Source of the DNA: Chamaecrista fasciculata
Lineage: Eukaryota > Streptophyta > Magnoliopsida > Fabales > Fabaceae
Direction: 5' to 3'
NCBI GenBank assembly: GCA_003254925.1
Contig: QANZ01022461.1
Location: forward strand, 1 to 64,000
Length of the DNA: 64,000 bases
Numbering within the stretch: the stretch's first letter is position 1; each line of letters begins with the position of its first letter. A program made the position numbers and the translations under genes. The notes beneath the pieces are model-generated. The model did not search any database and had not been told where the DNA came from. It saw nothing but the letters and a program-made list of their open reading frames with translations. Positions 57,315 to 64,000 of the stretch are shown here, one piece after another.

Positions 57315-59935
57315 ATGGTTGGGGGTGGAAGCAGGAGAGACGATGGTTCGTTGTTGATTAACAACACGAACGTATTTGCAGCGCTTGATGCTCTCAAGAA
57401 GAAGAAGAAGACCGATAAGGAACGCAAAAGCAAAGGGTCATCTAAATCACAGGCTCAAACCAAGGAACCTGAACCCCAGGTTTTCTGGGCTCCCACCCCA
57501 TTGAATGCTACATCTTGGGCTGATGTTGATGACGATGATGACTATTATGCGACCACTGCCCCGCCTCAATCTGTATGGGGTGCTTCCGAGGAGCAGAATA
57601 AGGAGAAACCGAGTAATTTGGAGGTGGGTTTTTATTTTTATTCATTGATGTGATCCAAATCCATTATTGGAATTGAATCGATTATATACTTGTCTTACTT
57701 GTCCAGTGATTTTTGTGTTGTCGAAGTTGTGACTGAGTTTTGATGTTACTTTGCTTTCTCGATGTGGATTGTGATGATAATTAATATCTGATAAAAAATA
57801 AACATTTCTTGGACTGTCTATTTGTGTCATATATCTCATACTTTATTATAAAATGTCAGTGTCTATAGTTGGTGTGCCTGATTAAGGGCTATGCTTGTTG
57901 AATAATGTTACACCATGAAAAGTTGTGGCAGGTTGAGGTGGGTTAATACCATGGTTGGTAATGAAGAGGCAATGACAAAATACTGAAAAAGGAAAAAGTA
58001 AAGAACCTTTTAGGATGAAAAGATGATATGACATAATGGATTGTAATTTATTTTCCTTTTTTTTCCCCTTAAAATAGAGAGAGCATGTGATAATAGAAAG
58101 CACAGCAAGACTTGTACAGTATGGAATTAATTTTAGGAAGTATAGGAACTTTTAAAAGAGCTGTGACTCGACTTGGAACTTCAAAAAGAACTGATCATTA
58201 GATTCTACTGTATTGCAGCGTCTTTGTCCAGAGTCTTGTGGTTGTGTTTATTGGTGGAATTTTTTGGGACCAAGCTAGTATAAAAGTAGAAATGATATGA
58301 GATGCTTTTAGCTGGGTTTTTGTGAGGATTTGGAAACAGAGGAAGTAGTACTTTAGTCTAGTGCAGAGGGCATCTTTTCCTTTTTGCTGTGATTGTTATT
58401 TGAGGTGATAGTTTCATTGAATATGAATATGCGAGCATCTGTTCTTGAATCTATTTTTGTAGCATCATGGTGAAGCCCAAAATGCTCAAATAATTACTTG
58501 AACACTATTAATATCTGTAACTTGATTCCACATGAATATAATTTACTTGAAATGTATATCCTGTAAATGTGATTAGAGTTTCTACACCTTGAATCCTTGT
58601 GAAGAGCTTGGTAATTATCTGTAAATATTCAGTGTCCACTATGTGGCATGAGATGGTAAAGTAGCAGATGGTCCTTTTGGGCGTCTATTCCTAGATTTCA
58701 AGGACCTTGAGGTTTATATGCATGTGATTCTCAGAGTTATGTGATGTAGGTGGGGTTTATTTTTGAAAGGTGTTGATAGTTTCTTTCTGCGCAATATTTG
58801 GTCTATTCTGGACTCTGGTCGTCTATAAGCTTAAAAATGCCTTATTATATCGGTAGTAAATTTTGTTATTAGCTCCTTGTCAGTGTAGAATGATTTATTT
58901 GTGTTTTCTTGCTCTTGTTATCTCTCGTATAGCAGGAATCTGATTTGGTCTGAAGTTGACATATGATAGCCGGTTATTTCTTTGATTTCAGGATAGTGAG
59001 AGTGAGGAAGATATAGATGAAGGGGATGATGATGTGGAGGAAGAACATGATCATGAACCAGAACTCTCTCCCAACCCTGAACATGAGGTTAAGAAACCTA
59101 CTGAAGTTTCTGTGGCACCAAAGGAGGCAGAACGTCAACTCTCCAAAAAAGAAAGGAAGAAGAAAGAGCTTGAGGAGCTTGATGCTCTTCTGGCTGACTT
59201 TGGTGTTACACAGAAAGAAAGCAATGGTCAAGATGAGTCACAAGGTAACAATGAACTGCATATCTCATGAAGTAGTTGTTGTTTACTTGCTTACTATATG
59301 TTTTATATGGTTAGGTTCTTCAGTGCTGTGTCATGCATTTTTTCTTCGCCATACATAACCGTTTCAAAATGTTTCAGTTTTTGCTCGATGTTTTTAACTT
59401 AACCTCTTCCCCCCCCCCCCCTTTTCTATATTTTTACCCCCCTCTTGCTTTTGGTTAAAGTTTAAACCCTATCTTTTGATGGAAAAGGCGATCTCTGTTG
59501 CTGAATTTTTGCTTAAACAAGTTATTTTTATATTTCATTGTTACAGGTGCACTTCAGGATAAGAGAGATGCTGTGGCTGATGGAGATGGGGAAAAGAAGG
59601 AAAATGTGACTGTTGAGTCCAAAAGTGCCAAGAAGAAGAAGAAGAAGGATAAAGCTTCCAAGGAGGTGAAAGAATCTCAGGATCAACCCAACAATGCAGA
59701 TACAAGCAACGGTCCTGATGAGGTAACTATCACTGAAAATGTGGAAGAGGATACATCCACCGTCGATGTCAAAGAGCGTCTTAAGAGAGTAGCATCCTCA
59801 AAGAAGAAGAAATCTAATAAAGAAATGGATGCGGCTGCGAGGGCCGCCGCCCATGAGGCTGCTGCCCGGAGTGCAAGGCTAGCCGCAGCAAAGAAGAAAG
59901 AGAAGAACCATTATAACCAACAACCGGTGCGGTAG
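57315..59935 (+). CDS. Conserved lysine-rich, low-complexity plant protein, unknown function
   Basis: There are three exons: 57315-57623, 58992-59244 and 59547-59935. GT-AG introns have matching phases and the product is 316 residues. The N-terminus MVGGGSRRDDGSLLINNTNV leads into FAALDALKKKKK, then an ordered-looking patch, VFWAPTPLNATSWADVDDDD with PPQSVWG. A Glu/Asp-rich stretch follows in exon 2 and then KEAERQLSKKERKKKELEEL with DALLADFGV. Exon 3 has several poly-Lys blocks (KSAKKKKKKDKASK, KKKKSNKEMD) and an Ala-rich basic helix, ARAAAHEAAARSARLAAAKK. There is no signal peptide or membrane span. The many lysine clusters suggest a nuclear or nucleolar protein; that is inference. The WADVDDDDDYYA and LSKKERKKKELEELDALLADFG blocks look conserved in a single plant family that I cannot name. 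Confidence 0.88.
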
Positions 59936-60631
59936 AAGTTCTCTGTTTGGTAACATCAATACAGAAGTATGTATTTCTTCTTGTTCATATGATGATGCCG
60001 AATAAACAGTGAGCTCGAGGCTCTGGTTGACTCTAGTAGTACCATCATGGAACTGCAAAATCCTCCTCCTCTTCTGTTTTTAAAATTTTGAACCTAGCTT
60101 TGATCCAGACGACCAAGTTTTAGTGTTTTTAATAGCTCTGTATTTTTGTTCTTTTGTCCTTGTGGCCGATCAATTAGTTGAATGAGAGAAGTTGATTCTT
60201 CATTTAGCATGCGTTTGTTTTTAAATTATTCCAATTTGTAGCTGTCTTTATCTGTGGTTCAATCATCATCAATGGGAAGTATGGAGGCATCTAAGGACTT
60301 GTAGCTTGGATGTCTTTAATGAGTAGAAGACAGATTTGTGACTTTTTTTTTTATGTAAACTTGCTGAGTACACGGACCATAAATTATCATTTTGTGTCAT
60401 TTGTGGATGATTGTCTTATATGTATCAATCCATATGAGTATAATATAAATTTACAGATATGTTTATATATCATATAAGTTATAGTTGCAATGTGTATATT
60501 TCGTCTAAGCTAGTTTACTGTTTACATATAAAAAGCAGCCAACAAAATATAATTATTAGTTTATATTTGTACAAGAACCTATATATAAATAACTACCAAT
60601 AATTGGATCAAAAAAAAAAAAACTACCAATA
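59936..60631. other. 3' flank of the 57.3 kb gene
   Basis: It should contain the 3' UTR (to about 60220) and spacer. I see no further gene. A small duplication of AAACTACCAATAA lies at about 60590-60632, just before the transposon nest. Confidence 0.5.
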
Positions 60632-61328
60632 AATAAGAAAGGCCAAAGTCCTATTTTGGTCCTTCAGTTATGTTCAATGTTTCAAATTGGTCCCTCAGTT
60701 ATTTTTTTGTTCCATATTGATCCTTCAGTTATGCTTAGTGTTTCAAATTGGTCCCTTGGTTATTTTTCATTCCATATTAGTCCCTCAGTTTTTCAAAATT
60801 TGACAGTTGGTCCCTCAAACGTTTTTCATCCATTTTCTAAAAAAAAGACAATTGATTTTTAACTCCTAAAAGTTTTGATTTTTTGCATCAAGGACATTTT
60901 TTTCTCTATAATAGAACTAAGATGTAAGAAAGAAAAAAGGCCAAAGTCCTATTTTGGTCCTCCAGTTATGCTCAGTGTTCCAAATTGGTCCCCCAGTTAT
61001 TTTTCGTTCCATATTGGTCCTCCAGTTATGTAAAACTTGGCAAAGTTGGTCCCTCTAATAGTTTCCATCCATTTTTCCGTTAAAAAAAAAGATAAAATTA
61101 ATTTTTAAATCCTAAAAGTTTAAATTTTGTTGCATCAAGGACCTTTTTCTCTATAATAGAACCAAAATGTAAGAAAGAAAAAATAACTTGGGGAATTTTG
61201 CAATAAAGACCTTTTAGTTCTCTCTCTCTCTTCAAACGAAGAGGCAAAACAAAAGAGATCTTGAGGCTTTTAATTCATACCATAACATCAACAATGAGAA
61301 AAACTGAAGGGTGTGGGGAACCTGGAAT

Positions 61329-61915
61329 TAGGGGTGAGCAAACCAACCCACCAACTCGCAGAAAACCAACCCAACTCGCAGCTATGGGTTGGGTTGGTTC
61401 GGGTTCGCGGGTTGGTTTGGGTTCAAAATTCTCAACCCGCACACTTGCGGGTTTGGAGTTTTTCAACCCAACCCAACTCGCGAGCCCGCATATAATTTTT
61501 TTTTTAATTTATTTTTTATAAATATTTATATATTTTTATATAAATTTTGTATGTTGTCTTATGTATTTATACTATTAGTTCTTTATAAATAAGATATTTT
61601 GATTTTAAAATTTACATAATTATATGTATTACATTTACATATTTTATAGAATATATTTTAATTGATTTATATTTATATATATAAAATCTATGTTTTTTAA
61701 CATTTTTTATGTGTAAGTTTTTTTATTCACTACCCACAAATTTATAATAATATTTTTTTTAATGAAAATTATAAAAAAAAATTACAAATTCAACTCGCGG
61801 GTTCAACTCAACCCAACCCGCAACTCTGTGGGTTGGGTTGGTTCGGGTTGAGTTTTAAAAATCATAAAACCCAACCCAACCTGCAGATTGATGTGCGGGT
61901 TCGGCTGAGATTTTC
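61329..61915. mobile_element. Fragmentary hAT-like insert in the inner element
   Basis: It begins TAGGGGTGAGCAAACCAACC, a start common to hAT MITEs. It carries many GGGTTGGGTT/AACCCAACCC motifs on both sides of an AT-rich centre (61490-61790). The right side ends near GCGGGTTCGGCTGAG without a clean partner for the left end. It is probably a third nesting level. Confidence 0.55.
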
Positions 61916-62120
61916 CCTCCAGAGTAAGGAGATATTGTGCTGTAATTGGAATCCATTAAAGAGTAAAGTTAATAGCAAACTGTACTCCAAAGCTACTATC
62001 TGTCTAATATTGATCAGTGGCCACGCATTTCATTGGACTGCTTTTACTTTCGTGCTTAAAAACAACCAAGAAAACTGAATCGTTGCTTTCAATTTGTTCC
62101 CTATGTGCCTCTTCATCGAT

Positions 62121-62516
62121 TCAGCCCTCAACTCCAGTGGCAATTAACTTTTCGGTGATTTCCGCTGCTTCTCTTCCGATTTGTGCTCTGAATTCTTCTC
62201 GTTTCTTCTTCTTCGATCTTAAAAAGCTCTCCATTTGTTTCTCCATACTTCGATTTCGCCATTGCTTCTCTAGTTCATCAAATATTAGCATTTGCAAATG
62301 GTTAAGAGAGAGAGAGAGAGGAGTTGTCTTGCCGGAATCGTTGCCGCCTCTTCTTCTGTCGCCGCGGCCGTTCTTCGTCGCAAAACCAGCCTCCTCGTCG
62401 TCCTCCGTCGAAGACGACGCCGACGGACAACTCCAATCGTCGTTGGCGTCCGATTCAGCGGCGATTTTCATAGACGATTGAGGCATCAAGCAATTTCCCA
62501 TCGTCAGATCTGGCAA
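62121..62516 (-). CDS. Hypothetical 131-residue ORF in the inner element's cargo
   Basis: The minus-strand frame begins MPDLTMGNCLMPQSSMKIAA. It has an acidic Ser-rich stretch (SCPSASSSTEDDEEAGF) and an Arg-rich patch, then passes through a GA microsatellite encoding LSLSLN. It ends in a helical charged part (MLIFDELEKQWRNRSMEKQM, then RSKKKKREEFRAQIGREAAEI). The DNA at 62330-62470 is much more GC-rich than its surroundings and CG dinucleotides are frequent. That suggests a captured host first exon rather than transposon sequence. I do not recognise the family. A possible splice acceptor (AATTACAG) lies further down the minus strand near 61941-61948. Expression is unknown. Confidence 0.4.
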   Translation of the reverse strand: MPDLTMGNCLMPQSSMKIAAESDANDDWSCPSASSSTEDDEEAGFATKNGRGDRRRGGNDSGKTTPLSLSLNHLQMLIFDELEKQWRNRSMEKQMESFLRSKKKKREEFRAQIGREAAEITEKLIATGVEG

Positions 62517-63430
62517 TGTGTTAGGGTTTTGGTGGGTTTTTGCGAGCAGAAAGCTGAGCGAGCTAGAAAGATGGAAAGAGAGAGAGAACTAAAAGGTCTT
62601 TATTGCAAAATTCCCCCAAGTTATTTTTTCTTTTTTACATTTTGGTTTTATTATAGAAAAAAAAAATCCTTGATGCAACAAAATTTAAAATTTTAGGATT
62701 TAAAAATCAATTTTGTCTTTTTTTTTAACGGACTAATGGATGGAAACTGTTAGAGGGACTAACTTTGTCAAGTTTTGCATAATTGAGGGACCAACATGGA
62801 ACGAAAAATAACTGGGAGACCAATTTGGAACAATGAGTATAACTGGAGGACCAAAATAGGACTTTGGCCAAGAAAAAATAACTAGGGAGTTTTAGTTTAT
62901 TTCACACAATTTTTTTTCCCTCTCATCTCTCTCTAGAGAGAGAGAAAAAAAAATTGTTTTTTTGTGTGAAATTAACTAAAATCCCCCAGTTATTTCTTCT
63001 TTCTTACATTTTGGTTTTATTATAGAGAGAAAGGTCCTTAGTGCAAAAAAATTTAAACTTTTAGGCGTTAAAATTCAATTTTGTCTTTTTTTTATTAATG
63101 GAAAAATGGATGGAAAACGTTTGAGAGACCAATAGTGTCAAATTTTGAAAAACTGAGGGACCAATTTGGAACACTAAGCATAACTGAAGGACCAATATAG
63201 AATGAACAATAACTGAGGGACCAATTTGGAACACTAAGCATAACTAAAGGACCAATATGGAACAAAAAATAACTGAGGGACCAATTTGGAACATTGAGCA
63301 TAAATGAGGGACCAAAATAGGACTTTGACCAATAAAAAAAGGAAAAATATTTATTTAGTCTAAAAAATATCGAATAAATTTGAAATTAGTTGTAAATGTT
63401 TTATTAGTTTTAGATTGATTATATATATTT

Positions 63431-63750
63431 AGCTAAAGTGCAAATTTGATTCCATAGTTTTGCTCAATTCTCAATTTGGTCTTATATATCTTTTTGTTAC
63501 AGTTTTTGTCCCATATCTTTAGGTTAGGTTCCAATTTGGTCCCATATATTTTTTTGTTGTAGATTTGGCCCCATATCTTTGGGTCAATTGTAGAATTGGT
63601 CATATATCTTTAGGCCAGGTGCAAAAGTGGTCTCATATATTCGTAAAAGGATCAATCGTTATATGGGAGCAATCTGCAACCTAAACTAAAGATATGAGAC
63701 CAAATTGAAAACTTAACAAAAAAGTATGTGACTAAATTTACACTTTCACC
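63431..63750. mobile_element. Mutator-like foldback MITE, 320 bp
   Basis: The ends AGCTAAAGTGCAAATTT and AAATTTACACTTTCACC are inverted. A perfect 9-bp duplication TATATATTT lies at 63422-63430 and 63751-63759. The arms contain several TTTGGTC..ATATCTTT units in tandem on the left (about 63470-63625) and only one or two on the right. Confidence 0.85.
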
Positions 63751-63759
63751 TATATATTT

Positions 63760-64000
63760 TTATGGTTTTGCACTTTTAATTTTAAATTATTAAATTTAAT
63801 CATATTTTTCTTGTTTTAAATTTTTTTATTCAGTTGAAAAATATAAATTTAATTTTTAATAAACTTAAAATTTGAGATAATATTATGGCAGTCACTAATT
63901 ATTATATGTAATTTTAAAAATCAAAGGGCATTTTCGTCATTTAGAAGATATTAGAATGGGTTTTTCCGTCAGTAGAGACGTCCAAATTCCAAAAATTCGT
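63760..64000. other. AT-rich window end
   Basis: No feature is visible in the last 240 bases. Confidence 0.6.

Larger units (their letters stand above)
60939..62869. mobile_element. Inner long-TIR Mutator-like element with cargo (Pack-MULE-like), 1931 bp
   Basis: The ends GGCCAAAGTCCTATTTTGG and CCAAAATAGGACTTTGGCC are perfect inverses. The inverted repeats extend about 300 bases each (60939-61240 and 62580-62869) through GTTTCCATCCAT, AAATTTTGTTGCATCAAGGA and CTTTTTAGTTC-type blocks. A perfect 9-bp duplication AAGAAAAAA is at 60930-60938 and 62870-62878, and it falls inside the outer element. The non-TIR cargo (about 61245-62575) contains a hAT-like fragment and a GC-richer coding-like region. 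No transposase is visible. Confidence 0.87.
60641..63330. mobile_element. Outer Mutator-like long-TIR element, interrupted
   Basis: The left end GGCCAAAGTCCTATTTTGG and the right end CCAAAATAGGACTTTGACC are inverted. The flanks AATAAGAAA (60632-60640) and AATAAAAAA (63331-63339) match at 8 of 9. The left arm (60641-60938) and right arm (62879-63330) pair over about 290 bases. Each arm has tandem subunits of about 66 bp built on CAAATTGGTCCCTCAGTTAT, two on the left and three on the right. Without the inner element it would be about 750 bp with no coding capacity. A perfect palindrome of AATTTTTTTTCCCTCTC type lies at about 62899-62985. Confidence 0.85.

Noticed and set aside
61261-61592. Overlapping ORFs at the hAT-like fragment
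   Set aside because: They translate GGGTTGGGTT repeats on both strands; no real protein signal.
60641-63330. LTR retrotransposon interpretation of the nested repeats
   Set aside because: The end repeats are inverted, not direct, there is no TG..CA boundary or primer-binding site, and the duplications are 9 bp rather than 5 bp.
1-64000. CRISPR arrays, operons, ribosome binding sites
   Set aside because: This is nuclear plant DNA with spliced genes; no regularly spaced repeats with unique spacers were seen.

Overview
The window looks like nuclear DNA of a eudicot plant. It is AT-rich, its genes are split by GT-AG introns, the proteins are plant families (GH17-X8 glucanase, FLZ zinc finger, CHY-RING ligase, MOT1 molybdate transporter, SYP3 syntaxin), and the spaces between genes are packed with small non-autonomous transposons. 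I cannot name the species. Two runs of N (position 23318 and 43185-43193) are unresolved bases.

I could assemble nine complete protein-coding gene models whose exon lengths and phases close exactly. (1) 3336-5564 +: GPI-anchored glucan endo-1,3-beta-glucosidase with X8 domain. (2) 6619-8894 -: endonuclease V, 8 exons, one with a GC donor. (3) 10080-12862 -: DDT-domain chromatin protein (DDR4-like), 10 exons. (4) 14333-15216 -: 87-residue coiled-coil protein of unknown role. (5) 29516-30708 +: FCS-like zinc finger protein. (6) 32720-35121 -: CHY/RING E3 ligase of the RZPF34/CHYR1 type, 11 exons. (7) 43879-46548 +: MOT1-type molybdate transporter. (8) 51188-55075 +: SYP32-like Golgi Qa-SNARE. 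(9) 57315-59935 +: conserved lysine-rich protein of unknown function. They form no pathway together; each is a separate housekeeping or stress-related plant gene. Genes 2-4 lie head-to-tail on the minus strand.

Between the genes the dominant signal is transposons. At least ten elements have inverted ends and a perfect or one-mismatch 9-bp target duplication, as expected for Mutator-like elements: 149-619, 13454-13832, 18765-19141, 22347-23179, 27707-28362, 31638-32029, 44422-44728, 49799-50175, 60641-63330 with 60939-62869 nested inside it, and 63431-63750. Three mini-Helitrons share a 3' hairpin (991-1388, 37169-37345 minus, 56129-56307). There is also a hAT-like element (38051-38565), two PIF/Harbinger-like elements (24272-~25700, 42795-43665), a tRNA-derived SINE nested in a MITE (27961-28251), and a probable LINE relic (20764-21165).

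The parts most worth a second look are: a nest of two related long-TIR elements at 60.6-63.3 kb, the inner one carrying an ORF-bearing cargo; a trehalose-phosphate-synthase-like gene fragment inside a transposon at 24.6-25.1 kb; a rearranged, internally deleted copy of the 6.5-15.3 kb gene block at 17.67-18.73 kb; and a sequence module shared by two transposons of different superfamilies.
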